Of a DNA stretch of 64,000 nucleotides, positions 36,610 to 50,300 are shown one piece after another. The DNA is taken from positions 797,871-861,870 of the forward strand of contig NW_019091363.1 in assembly GCF_001949145.1 (NCBI RefSeq), written 5' to 3'. A model generated the notes under the pieces. It was not told where the DNA came from. It worked only from the letters and a program-made list of their open reading frames with translations, and ran no database searches. The translations under genes were made by a program, and so were the position numbers. Within the stretch, counting starts at the first letter, position 1. Each line of letters starts with the position of its first letter. Source of the DNA: Acanthaster planci. Its lineage: Eukaryota; Echinodermata; Asteroidea; Valvatida; Acanthasteridae.

Positions 36610-38366
36610 GCCCACTCTGAAAATCGGAATTAGGGAATATACAGGTCTGTATGCTGGTTCCAAAAATATTGTTTGCAAGCTGATTTTCTTCAGGAATTGT
36701 ACTTCTGATTACTGGAATTAAACAAAACTATCAACCCTGTCAAACTACACTATGCAATAAACCCCCACACTACAGCGAAGACATTTTGCAGTCAATATTT
36801 TCATACGCCGAACTGAGAACCCCCGCATATTCAAACACTCTCTATCTCCATAAACTGGACATAAAAACACACATCAAGATTCTTAGAAGAGTCCGACTTT
36901 AAGCTTATTTTGTGTTTAAAAGTCAGATATTGTACGTATAAGAGAAAAAATAAACGAATCATCGAATCTTAGTGTTTTATTGGATAACAAAATAGTGAAA
37001 GAAGTTCAAGCAACCGATGAGGGTATAAACAGTCAACTTCTTACGACAACAAGTATGTGTATGTCTATTTTAGTAAAACATGAATATTAACAAGCCTTAT
37101 TCATGTATGAACAATTTACTGCTCTGTTCGTTTTCCAACATGTTTCAACAACGCTGAGCTACAAACCTATGAATGGGTCATTCTATATGTCCGTGTTAAA
37201 TCTGATATTATGTTGCAATTTTAGAGCACTTTCATTATTTCCCAGGAATAGTTAGGCTTAAGTATTGGAAATGACCAGCCAAACAAGCAAAAACGGTTGA
37301 AAACAATTTAAAGGATGCCTCTTGTCAGAGTACACAAGTCAGGTGTAACAGGGACAGGAAAGTTTGTCAAAGTCGGATCACAAATTTATAGAATGGTCCA
37401 AATCTTAGGATTCATATATTCGGGACCATTATGCCCTCCCTTATCGTCTCTTAAATTCTACAGTCGTATACCACAGCGAAAATTTTTTATCTTATGTAAT
37501 TTGATTTTTATCGTGTACATTTTAGGCTATAATTATCATCACCGTTTTCACGAAGAGTTACAAAATAATGTAGATTCTGAAGAAAAATTAATTTCCGAGA
37601 GATCACCCTAGAAGCTTCTTCTCTTTCAAAACTGCACAAGTACCAATATGGAAAAGTTTATGCAGTAAGAAGCCCTTGTGTGATTCTTTAGGAGGTAAAT
37701 TTTTGCTGACACCAAGTACATGTAATTAAAATGAACACAGTCTGTTAGTGGAATCGAAAATCAATGTTTTCCTACTTTTGGGCCATTCTGTGCAGTGTAT
37801 TTTTCCAAAGGGAAGGGCACGTGGTCGCCCTGGAGGGACATCGCCATTCGTCAATATTGGCCACCTAATTTACGACCCGATGTTCCGTTGCGAATTTGAC
37901 GCCAATAATTCCCGACCAAATTCACGACTCGCTCTATGGTCGTGAATATTGGCGTCAATATTTGCAACTGAAGAGAAAGTCAAGAAGTTTGGTCGTAAAT
38001 ATTGACCACCATAGGTACACGTGTTCACGCGCATGCTGCTGTAAATACAACGAAGATGTGTGACTCTTCATGGAAAACAAAAATCTTACTTGATTTTTTT
38101 CCGGCTTTTCCAGTCAATACGTTTTGTACGTGTGCGAGGGGCAGTAAAATTTGTGTCTCTTCGTGAAAATACACTTATTGAGATTTTGGCCCCTAACAAC
38201 AAGAATGTAATCGAAGTTGATAAAATGCTACTTCGACATCTGGGGCTTTTCGTGAAAACGGGTGATGTTATTTAATGATCCTCAAGTATTCCATTGGACA
38301 CGGCCAAAGAAATCAGGTCAATTGAACTATGTAGTTATAAAATCGTTCCGACATGTCAGTGGTGGG
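36610..38366. repeat. 3' flank of MCT-B, duplicated at about 54990-56122 (3' flank of MCT-C)
   Basis: Collinear matching strings include GACATTTTGCAGTC.ATATTTTCATA, AAGAGTCCGA.TTTAAGCT.ATTT, and CTCTTGTCA.A.T.CACA.GTCA.GTGTGAC. It contains extra sequence (about 37630-38060) absent from the MCT-C side. The open frame at 37315-37611 has no counterpart that stays open in the other copy, so I do not call it a gene. Confidence 0.7.
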
Positions 38367-41300
38367 CTACCCCATTAACGAAACAGATCGTGAAGCTTGT
38401 TCTGCATGGTTTTTCCAGAGATGTCCGACGACAAGCGGAATAAGGATGAAAACTGACGTACAGCCGACGACGATGTATGCTACGTCATAACTCCCTGTTG
38501 TGTCATACATCCAGCCTGTATCAGAGAAGCAACAATTGCACTCGTACCACTTACAATAGTAATGAATTACTAAATCCATCCTTACTCACTTTTGTTGGTC
38601 TAAAACTTTGTGCCACCTCAGCATGTGAAAAATGTGGATGCTCGAATTGAATACACACTTTCTTTATAACTTTACCTGGGAAAAAACCACCAAGAAGCCT
38701 GGGCAGAAATCCAAAGGCTCTAACCCACGCAAACGCAGTCGTCAGTCGTTCCATTCCAAAAAGTTCTTTCGTCAGAACGTCAACAAGGGTATGCAAGGCT
38801 GAAATGGACAGCCCGAAAAGGACGTTGTTGACGGCCGTACCCGCGACGCTGTTCACCCAGGGGTCCCCAACAAACGACACGGCTAAAATAAAATTACTCC
38901 CGACTACGCTCGACAAGCAGCTGACGAGACCTCGGTCTACAAATGGAGCCCAGACACCTGTCCCAATAAAGTACGCAATGGCCGGTGGAACACACAGAGC
39001 AGCAGCTACTTGTGGTGAGAAGCCCTTGGCCTGAAGATGTGGTACAAAATACACCACCCAGCTGTTGTAGGCAACATTCACTGAAAAACGGCATAGGTAC
39101 AGTATGATAAAATTTAATTCAAAGACAATTCCAAAACCTGCAGCTTTCAAGAGGCCTGCACACAATGTTTCGATACACGAGCGACATCTCCTCGTCTCAC
39201 GCGAGCCTGTACTGTCTTCATTTAAACCTGAACACGTTTCGTCGCACGAGTGGCAGCTCTTCGTCTCGAGCGAGGCTGTCTCGTCTTCATTTGAACATGA
39301 CAGGGGCTGATAGGACGATTTTTTGGTCACTCGGACAAGAGCAGCACAGGGTATGGAGTTGGCGCAAACTCCTGCGACCAGCAACGTTGCTCCTCTCCAG
39401 CCGTAGGTATCAAGAAACAGCTGAGTCATCGGTGCAAAAACAAGAAGGGCCACTGCATTTCCTGTGTTGCTCAGACCGTAGGCTAGCGTGGTGTTCTTAC
39501 GGAAATGCCTCGCCAGAAGAGCTTTACTCAAAACGTTTAAGATCCCGGTGCCCGTTCCTGAAAAGTAACGACACTGGTTAAGTTTGACCGTTGAAACTCT
39601 TTATGTCAGTGAATTGTACTATGAAAAGTTAGAATGCACTTCAATCACTAATTGCATGAGCTTTTGTATTACTAACTATATTCACGGAAGCCAGTAAGTT
39701 AGTGCGAGTTTGTATACACATTCAAATCGTGGACCTATAACAATAGGGGGCAATAGAGCCCACGGTTGCCGAAGAGACCACGGTTGGAAAACGTTTACAA
39801 AATATATGGGAGGTCTTCCGAAAAGTTTAAAGTATGAACAAAAGAGGAACAATAGGGAGTCAACGGTTGAAGGCGTTTACACACTTGTGCGTGTATGGGT
39901 GTGCAATTTCCTACTAATTAAAGGCGCCTTCCATATGTACGTTTTTTGGGTGCGTTGCGTACACGGTGCGTTCATGCGTTTCACTTTCACGGACACAAAA
40001 GTCGAGCCATTAACATAACACACGTGTGCTTTGCTTTTGGATGTTCAACGCGCATGTGGAAAGGCGCCTTAACACAGCGATAAAGCTTATGTATGGCGTG
40101 GTTTATTTGCAAAATGGTATACAACCTTCTGCAGAACAAAAATGCATGGAGATAGTATACCTTAATATTCAGTGCAGGCATCTTTATGAGCAGAGTTTGG
40201 CTTTTGGCCTATTGTGGCATATTTTCTGCGGAAGAAGACTTCAAAAGGTGAAATTTCAGACACCCCTATTTCAATGATTAAGTTTCTTCCAAAACAAGTA
40301 ATTTTAAATTTCCTCAAATTTCACGAGAAAATCATTTTACACTTGGGGCATCATCAACATTCTGCATAAGACCATCAAGAGGGCCAGGGTCGTCGTGACT
40401 GTTGCAAGCTGCTTTGGTGAAGCGCGCCCTCTCTGGCCAGATTGCTAGCTGCGCACGCGCCACATTTTTCCAAACATGTCGGGATGTGGATTGGATTGGG
40501 AGTTTCGTTCCTTTTTGTTTGTAATGATGACATTTTACAATACTTAAGAAACCTTAAAATCATTTACCCATTTGAGCCTTATCAATGACGCTAAATATAA
40601 GCATGTATTTTCCATTCAACACTTTGTAAGATGGGGTTACCATCGGCGGAGTGTCGGAAATACATGTACATGTAGACGTAGTTCCATTTATTTTCGCCCC
40701 GTAACATTAACCATGTGCATGTATACTTATCAGCGGGTGAAGATAACTAATTTCTTGCTCTACTGCTGTTCTTTTTATCTTGATTTAGACTGATTAGAGG
40801 GATGGAAATACCTGTAGTATTTAATCACCTCCAAGTTATCCACCAACCGAACTGACATGTCATGTTTAGTGGGTGGCCATTACCACAAATAAAGTTATGC
40901 AACTAATGAATATTGGCCTCAATATTCTTCAGTGACCTCCAGACACCCCCGTCAAGAGCAAGGGACCTTCACTCATTTGGAGACAGCTGCACAGCGTCAG
41001 CAACCTGCTTAAGGCAAGTGAGACGGGGATGGCTGCGGGGCCTCAAGATGGAATTGTATAGCTGTGTTGAGGGCAAGATGAGCAGGAGCCGGGACTTGGA
41101 GGCACCCGATGTGGCCAAACAAACTGTGCCACCTCCCTGCGACCTCCAAAACAATGTTACCGAGCTCAGTGCCCTGAGGGTGCACAGTTGGAGAGTCCTT
41201 GATAAAGTACAAGTTAAGGAGTTTCTGTAGCCGTTGTATATGCCACATGTGAATGTATTTGGGAGGTTTCATAACAGGTGAGTCAAGTTACTTTGACAGA

Positions 41301-44300
41301 TAATTTGTGCACTGTTCTTCTGGTGTCTGTGTACAGATGGGAAGGCGTGGCTGCACACGTGCAATGGGTGCAGCACCGTACCAGTCATATTACAGTGTCG
41401 CTCCTTGTTAAAATCTCCGATCCGACTTAAAGGTCACTTTATTTATTATTTGTTTTACAAATATAAAATCGATCAATGACCATGCATCCACAGCACAAGG
41501 GTCACACTCCAACAAAAGGTAAATTGCAAATGTGTGAATTTGTATGTTTAACAGTATACACGTACATGTACATGCACGAGTTTTTGTTTATATTATGGTT
41601 TTACATGCAATTTTCTGATTTTGACACCCACAAGCTGCTTGAAATTAGATCAAAGGACTGGACATACAAGCCTTCATTTATTATGTTAGTCACATGCAAG
41701 AATATGAAACTTATTGCATAGAAACATCCTATTGTGCATATTGTTTGCAAGTTACTATGCTGTGTATGTTTAAGATTTTAAAGTAAGTATACTGGTCTTC
41801 ATGACAGTGAAGAAAAATGGTTCTGCATTAAGCCACTAGCCAAACTCGCTTGTTTTTATGTACAGCCATACCAATATCATTTGTTACATTGAATCCAGTT
41901 TGTTACCGCAGCTTTAATACCAATTTACTAACTTCCAATTGGTATAAAGACATTTGCGGTAGCACCATGTGATGACATCTCTTTTGAGTAAAGTGTGGTT
42001 CTCAAAAGAGCTAAAGGATACTCGTTTCGGACAGTATGCTCTGTCCGTCGTCAGGAGATTGCAGAGGTTCCATTGATGTATCATTTGATGTCTGAAGGTG
42101 TGGAGAGGATGCTAACTCAGGATCCAGACCCAGGGATATAGGAGATCCCATGGAGGTTCCAGCCGTTTCGGCTGTTTCGGCAGTCAAAGACCGCACTGAT
42201 TTCACTCCAGACCAGCTCTTTCCATGACATAAAATGTGTGAAGGCGGTGAGGTGTGGAAAGGATGATTACTCAGGATCCAATCAAAGACGCTCCAGCAAA
42301 ACAAGGGATGTTAGCAAACTAGTGAGGTGTGTCTGTCTGAAGGATGGGAGGATGGAGGAAGGTTGCAAAGGGTAAAGGCCTAGGAGACCAATAGTCTGGG
42401 GACTTGTCCTGGGGTATAAGAGACCCACTGGACTAGGGTGTGAGGATGGGACACCAGATGTTGCTGACATTGAAACCGTCTGATGTCTTGCGGTACCGTG
42501 CAGTGTTTGATGATTTCGATGACTTCTCTGATGCGATGAGGGTACCAATGTTCAGTGCTGGTCATGAGTTTGGCTTGGCTTCAGTTGATCTGGTGGTTTT
42601 CAGTGTGGGAGTGTTTTATGATGGCAGACTTATCGAATTCTCCATTCCTGCCATGGGCTCTGTATTCACTGAGTCTGGTAGGGAGGTCCCTGCCAATCTG
42701 ACCAGTGTACACTTTGCCACATTGGTAAGGGATCTTGTACACTCCTGGCTTGTGCTGTGGATTGGGCCGGTCCTTGTGGGAGGTCAGCAGGTTCTGCATC
42801 ATCAGGGGCGCTGTGGTACCGGTACATTCGAGACCATGCTTGTGGAGGATGCACTAGATGTGATGGGAAATACTGCCTATAGGAGAGGGTAGTGGAACTA
42901 TAGAGGTCCTAACTAATTTTTTTTTTGGTACAGGTGACCCTTCGGTCGGGAGTGCATCTTACGTCTTATGCAGTGCTGTGGTGATGTGATGGGGTGAGAT
43001 GTTCCTTGTCACAATGTACAAGGGCCCAGTTACAGAGGACTTGATCTTGGGTTGATGGAAGGAAGCGCTGTGGAGGTACATATCGGTATGGGTGGGTTTC
43101 TGTTAGACTCCGCAGGTAAGACTGCCATCCTCCTTCGCGGATACCTCGACGTGAAGAAATGAGATGTTGCCATCCTTTCCTTGTTCCATGGTGAACTAGA
43201 TGGTGATGTCAAGCCCGTTGAGGTGTCTTGGGAAGAGTTGGAGGCTATCCTGCCCATGCTGCCAGACGATGAAGGTGTTGTCCGCATAGCAGAGCCAAAT
43301 CTTGGGTCTGTGATCTGCTGTGGCGATGGTCTGTGATTCTGTTCAAATTCTTCCACGAATATTTAGGCCAGAACTGGGGATAGGGTATTCAGTGAAGGTT
43401 CCGGCCGTTTGTTCACAGAATTTATTCCCGCCAGTGGAAGCTAGATGAGTTGATACAGGTGAGGAGCAGGCCTGGACTGAAACAGCTAGAACCTTCGGGA
43501 TCTCCTATATTCCCGGTTCTGGATTCTGAGTTAGCATCCTCTCCATACCTCATCACCTCCAGACATCATATAAACTACTTCATCATTGGAACCTCTGAAG
43601 TCTCCTCATGACGGACAGAGCATACTGTCCAAAACGTTGAGTAACCTCTGGTTCTTTTTAGAGGAGATATCCTTGCATGGTGCCACCGCAAACCTCCTTA
43701 CCTCACTTGCCACCATCACCTAGGAAAGCTTCAAGCTCATCTAACTTCTAATACTTGTATACATGAAACCAACAGCATTTAGCTTTGTAATAAGCTAATG
43801 AAGACAGTTTGTATGCAGACCACTGATGGTGTCTATATGTCTGTGTTCACAAGCTGTGAACTTCTGCACATATGCTAAGTCAAAGTATCAACAGCTCCTT
43901 CTTTAGCTACAGTAAACTGCTTACCAACAGCGACAATCAAGGATCCAGCGATGTGTACGACACTTGTTGCCCAGGACACTACAAACCAACCCAAACTGAC
44001 CATAAGTGCACTGATGGTTATCACGTGGCGGGTAGGGAATTTATTCTCCAGAGGTGAGGCGAGCAGACCTTAAATGTAAAACAAAATAAATAGAGTAGTC
44101 TGAAAAAATTTTAAGCTTCAGCTTTTTGCCTCTTACATTCTAAAATGACATCGATAACTTTATATTTGGCCTACATTTTTTGTTTGAGCGACCATTCACT
44201 GCTAGTCAAAATTTATGTTCAGCAAATCCTCTGATAATCATGTGTAGAATACGCTCAATGCTAAACAAAATTGCAAGAAACTTGCCAAAGATCAAAAATT

Positions 44301-47300
44301 GCAACTACAAAAGTTGTGTTGAAAAATACTATTGAATGGTTGCGGCGCTTAGTTAACTGCACCAACACTCATCAGAATACTACATTCGTTTCTGCAGAGA
44401 AATACAGTGTACCTAACCCAGGTTGGACGCTAGTCTTCATTACATTGCGACTGAACTCTAGGCTTTGAGCCTTCTGTATAATGTGAGGGATGTCATGCAT
44501 ATTGTACATATAATTGTGAGTATGCTGGTGTGTAGCAACAGCACCATCATGCGGTGGCAGGGGCATTCCTCATGTTTGCCGTCGCCTCCGCTGTTGGCCT
44601 GTCTACTGCTGAAATTTAATTAGGTAAATTTCACTCTTCTTGGGCTTGTAAATTTCATGTAAATCATTGAATGGGTTTCCAGGGGAGTGGAGAAATTGTT
44701 GGACATCATGGGAAGAGTATAAATACATTATTTTTTGGGTAAATTGGGCAAATGCTTTTGTTATCTTTGGGCGGTAAAATAATGGCGGCCTTATAGCAGT
44801 GTGCTCAGACAAGTCTGGTTTGCATATACATGTATACATAAATATATATGTATCGACGTCCGTAGTGCCGAGACCCAAACTATGAGTAGGATCTATGGTG
44901 GAGTAATTATGTGGGGTTATGTAGTTTAGATCATTTAATTGAAGGAAGCTACTGGTTTCGCATAAGTGTACATGTACATTACTTGCATGTACATGTACAG
45001 GCACGTGTTGGGCAAATTGTGACATGTAAATTAATAAGATGGGCACATGTACTTGAGGATTAAGTGGCATGTAAATCCCTTGCTTATTGGAGATGATTAT
45101 TGCTTTAATTTTGAAATTGTTTGGATTGAATGGACTTCAATTATATTAGATTCTGTCTCTAAGGTACACAGTAATTAGATAGTAATCTTCCCAGTACTTG
45201 AGGGATTTTGATTTATAGTCTGTATTCCAATGTACATGTAATTTTAGGATTGGATTATGACAATAGGGCGAACTCTTTGTTATTTCCTTTAGGAGGAAAT
45301 CCACAGTGTGAGTTTAATTTTCTTGGCAATTAAGCAATTTGGAAGGATGAATAGATAAAGTGTTTTTCCAGACATTTCCAATTCCATCATTTTAGGGTCA
45401 AACTGTGCTATTTCAATACATTCAGATTATACATGCATAATTCCTGCCATTCACCTAGAAAGAACGATTAACTTAAGTTGTGTCTTATTCTTTCAATTCC
45501 TCATGTTTGCCGTCATCTCCGCTGTTGGCCTGTCTACTGCTGAAATTTAAATCGCAATAACACCAGCAGAGATCCGAGCCCAGCGTGTTCTGGTGTGCCT
45601 GTTCATGCGCACCCCCCACCAGATAGCGCCCCCCACACAAGTGCCAGAAGTGGGATCTCTGCTTCCAGCCAGCCAGTAGCGGAGGTTCAAGGAGTCCTCA
45701 GTAACATCAGAGTCATCAAAATGGCAACCTATGTGCTGGTACGATTGCCTATCGAGGAGAAAGTCAGGAAGTTCTCCCTGGTGGAAGGCCGCTTGCCCCT
45801 TCAAAGCCTGAAGCGATGCTACGTGAATGCTACCAGCCTGATTCACAGAGCTGATAAGGACAATGAACTGATCCTGCCAATTTTGAATGGAGCCATTCTC
45901 CCTCCAGAGGGGGATGGGAAGTGGAAGGAGAGTATGCACCATTGATTACCTCAGTTGTGGCCAAGACAGAACAGTCCCATACTAAGTCTGTGTCAGAGGA
46001 CCTCCTCCGTGTGCTTGTGACCAGACCGCCCCAAGTTGTGATAGCCCCTAACTGCAAGCTTCCGATATTCGAAGGGAGGGACGACGTAAAATCTGTGCAA
46101 ATTGTTGACTTTGTTGCAGCAATGAACCATGCTTATGAGAGATACCACATTCCAGAGGACCAGCGTGGGCAGTTTTTGCTGGGTGCACTTCGAGGTGGCC
46201 CAAAGGTTGAAGTCTGGTCATTGCTGTCATCTGGGAAAACAGCTAAAGAGGCTTTGGAATACTTGGCAATCTCCTATAGTGAGATCTTGATGAGGGGAGA
46301 ACTGCAGCAGAAATGCCTGGAACGATGCCAGCAACGGGGTGAGTCCCTTTGTCAGTTTAGCGTGGAACTACAGCGGCTCTTCTACCGACTGGTGAAGCGA
46401 GACTCTGGACAAGAACCCAGACGTCATCATACGGGAGCAGTTTGTGGATGGCATCGAACAGGAGGGACTGAGCCACTCCTGTCGAGATTTTGTTGCTCCT
46501 AATCCATCTGTCTCCTTTGGAAAAGTCAAGGACTGGGCCATAAAGCTGGAGGAACGGGAAATGGCCCGGACACAGACTACAACCCCTCAAAGTAGCTGAG
46601 GGGAAACCTGATGCCATCGAGCGACTGGAGAAACAATGCAAGAGATCATGGTGTCTGTAAAATCCCCTTCTTAGAAGATTTCATTCGCTGGGAGGCTGCC
46701 TCCACCGATGAACCCCCAAGGTTCTCCCGCACCGACTAGTGTCATGACATCCAGATTTTGAGAACACTAGACCAACTGCTCCACCTTCCCACAGCCCAGG
46801 GTTTTCGACCCTCCAATTTCTGCACCAACTCAGTCCCCTGCAAGGTGTTTTAGTTGTGGCCAACCTGGATATTTTGCAAGAACTTGTCTCAACTCTGCTC
46901 GACATCACCACAATTCCACACCCACTGCACCACCTCGAGCTGAGGAGACTTCGGGAAACTAATGCATCCTACTGTTGAGAGCCAAACAGTGGGGAATTGT
47001 AGAGCTGGCTCAACTCATGACCTGTCTGCATTTCAAGCCCGTGCTGCATCAGAATGTTATACAGTCAATGTCAGGTTTGAAAATCAAACTGGTCCTTGCC
47101 TATTGGACACCGGATCCATGGTCACCACAATCACCAAGGACTACTTTGACGGAACACTGGCACTAGATTGTGTGCAACTGGAAAGTATTCCTGATAAGTT
47201 CAAGCTCGTCTCGGCAAATGGCACCAACATCCCCTATGTAGTCTGTTTCAAGACAAGTGTGGAATTGGTGGAAAGGACTGTTGACTTCAGACTCGAACTA

Positions 47301-50300
47301 GTCATACAAGGGGTCAGGCCAAACTCGAGCCCGTCAAATGTGCCAGGCATTGTGGGGATGAACATTCTAGGGGACTGTTGGTCTCGACTGATAAGCAGTC
47401 ATGGTCAGTGGTGGTGTTGGACCGATTTGGCAAAAGATGCTGCAGACAGTTGCGAAGCGCAAAGCTTTCGATAACATCCAGTCTACAATTGGAAAGGTAC
47501 ACTTGAAGAACGGAGCCCCACTAATAGTACCGGCCAGGCAAGCGGTGGTTGTTGAGGCCTCAGCACGGAGAGCCCCAGGAAATGTTGACTATGAAGCAGT
47601 TCTTGAACCCCTGCAATGCACCAATACTCCACGGGGTGTGCAAGCAGTGAGGGGACTGGTGACAGTTTCTTCAGGAAAGTTGGCAGTGGTTTTGATGATT
47701 GAAACCGACCAGGACCTCCAATTGCCAGAAGGAAGCTGTTAGGGTACCTTTTATCATGGAGACATTATGGAGGAGATCCGGACGGAGGAGGCTGAGGCAA
47801 CCCAGACTTCACACATCCTCACCCAGGCATGCGGGCCACCCACACCAGACCCACCTTCCACTCCGGATGTTCAAATTGGTAGAGGGCTGGCCAAAGAACA
47901 ACTTGACAGTTTTCACTTTCTTCTGCACGAATTTGATGACGTATTTGCCAAGGGAGAAGGAGACTTGGGTTACACCGACACTGTCCGACATCGAATTGAC
48001 ACCGGGGACACCCCTCCAATCCATCAACGCTACCGCTCACTTCCCCCCTCCCAGTGCAAGGAAGTTCGGGCCCATATATAGAAATTACTGGAGGCTGGCA
48101 TTATTCGTGAAAGTTCCAGCCCGTGGGCCTCTCCCATCGTCGTCGTTCGGAAGAAAGATCAATCAATAAGGCTATGTATTGACTACCGCCGGTTGAATGC
48201 AGCTACGGTGAAGACCTCTTTCCCCCTGCCAAGGATTGACGAGACCCTGCAGACGCTGGGTGGAGCCAAGTTCATGAGTGTGCTTGACCTTGCTTCAGGA
48301 TACCATCAGGTAGCTGTTGAGGACCGAGACATTGAGAAAACAGCCTTTACAACACCCTTCGGGCTATTCGAGTACATGAGGATGCCTTTCAGCCTGTGCA
48401 ACGGCCCTGCAACATTCCAGCACCTCATGTAAAGATGTCTGGGAGACCAAGTGTTGGAGTCCGTTCTCATCTACCTAGATAACATCATAGTGTTTTCAAC
48501 CACGTTTGATGAACACATTGCACGTCTGCAGGTGGTTTTCAACCGATTGCGCCATTACTGGTTAAAGGTCAAGCCCCAGAAGTGTTCTTTCTTCAAAAAG
48601 GAGGTTAATTATCTGGGGCATTTAGTTGTGGCAGGTGAAGGCATCAGGGCTGACCCTGACAAGGTGGCTGTCATCCAGGACTGGCCAGTACCGACAACTT
48701 TGACTGAGCTCAGGAGCTTTCTGGGGTTCACCGGGTATTTTTGCAAGTTCATCTGTGATTACTCCAGTTTGGAGTACCAAAGAGAAGAAATGGACTGGAT
48801 GCAAGAAACTTAACCTTGATGGCGAAGCACTGAAGGCATTCCAGTCTCTGAAGTCGTCACTCCTACATGCACCAGTTCTCGCTTTTGCTGATTTTAGTCG
48901 TCCATTCATTGTGGAGATAGATGCCAGCTCTCTGGGTCTGGGAGCCATACTCTTTCAACAACAGGATGACGGGTCTAAGCAAGTCATTGCTTACGCCTCC
49001 AGGTCACTCTGACCAACAGAACGAAATTACAAGAATTACTCCGCCTTCAAGTTGAAACTGCTGGCTATACGATGGGCAGTATGCCAAGTTTTCCGAGACT
49101 ACCTCATGGGAAACAAAAGTACCGTAAACACTGATCATCCCCCTTGAAGTTTTTGAACTCCGCAAATCTTGGCTGCACTGAGATGAGATGGGTGCAACAA
49201 CTGGCGGCGTTTGACTTTCAGCTAGATTTCAAACCAGGCAAGAAGAATAAAGCCCCTGACGTCTTATCAAGATTGAAACTGAGAAGTTCGTCCGAAGTTC
49301 CAGATGACCAGATCACATAGGTGTCCTCATGTGCCATGCAAGCCTGCGTGGGTGGTTGCACAGAGTCTGGTACAGAGATACCCAAAAACTTAGTTCACCA
49401 AATTCGAGTTACCAGTGAAGAAGGAAGGAAGTGTCTTCCTGGATACAATCCGGAGGATCATAGGAGACTACAGGAAGAAGATGTCATACTCAGGCGTATT
49501 CTACTTGTATGTAGAGAGAGCCGAAGACCCAAAGGATGTGGCGTTACTGCTGAAGCACTGGGATCAGCTACATTTTAAGCAAGGTGTCCTATTCCGCCGT
49601 GGAGAATTTTTGCGGGAAGACCAGGAGATAGGCTTGTCACCCCGGCTGCCTTGGTCGACACAGTGCTGATATCCTTTCATGATGACTGTGGGCATTTTGG
49701 GGCAAAGAGAACACTGCAACTAGTCCAACCATTGTTCTTTTGGTTACGAATGGAGGTTTCGGTCCACACTTGGTGCCAACAGTGCGAGAGATGTGTAGTT
49801 AGGAAGAAACCAATCAGACAAGCCCATCCACCACTGGGAACCCTCAGAGCTACCGCGCCTTTAGAAGTAATGGCAATGGACTTTACCGTGTTGGAAACTT
49901 CCTCAGACGGCTACGAGAATGTCCTTGTGTTCACGGACACATTTACCAGGTTCGTTTGGGCTGTGCCGACCAAGAACCAGAAGGCCCACACCGTTGCAAA
50001 GGCGCTGATAAAGTATGTGATAACACCATTTGAGGCCCCTTTGAGGTTGCACTCCGACAATGGACGGTGTTTTGAGTCACAAGTCATCACTGAACTCTGC
50101 CAACTATATGGAATTGGACGCTCACAAACGACCTCTTATCATCCCCAAGGGAATGGGATGTGTGAACGATTCAATCGCACCCTCCATAACCTCCTCGTTA
50201 CCTTGCCTTCACAAAAGAAAGTAAGGTGGACGGAGCAGCTCCCATTCCTGGTAATGGCGTATAATAACAGCAGACATACATCAACAGGCTACGAACCATC

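Larger units (their letters stand above)
42010..43665 (-). mobile_element. Penelope-like retroelement relic in MCT-B intron 2
   Basis: A minus-strand element with RT at about 43390-43060 and a GIY-YIG nuclease at 42802-42560, followed by a tail typical of these elements. It is bounded by inverted repeats of about 150 bp (42015-42165 and 43490-43660). Both ends carry CTAACTCAG.ATCCAGA and the palindrome around GGACAG.GCATACTGTCC. Stops and frameshifts break the coding region and the RT N-terminus is missing. Inverted pseudo-LTRs are known for this class. Confidence 0.85.

Noticed and set aside
37315-37611. 98-codon plus-strand frame
   Set aside because: It lies in the B/C duplicated flank and is not open in the C copy.
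40913-41272. Open frames on both strands in MCT-B intron 2 (105 and 87 codons)
   Set aside because: Neither shows a known domain. The region is an insertion absent from MCT-A, so it is more likely repeat or captured DNA.
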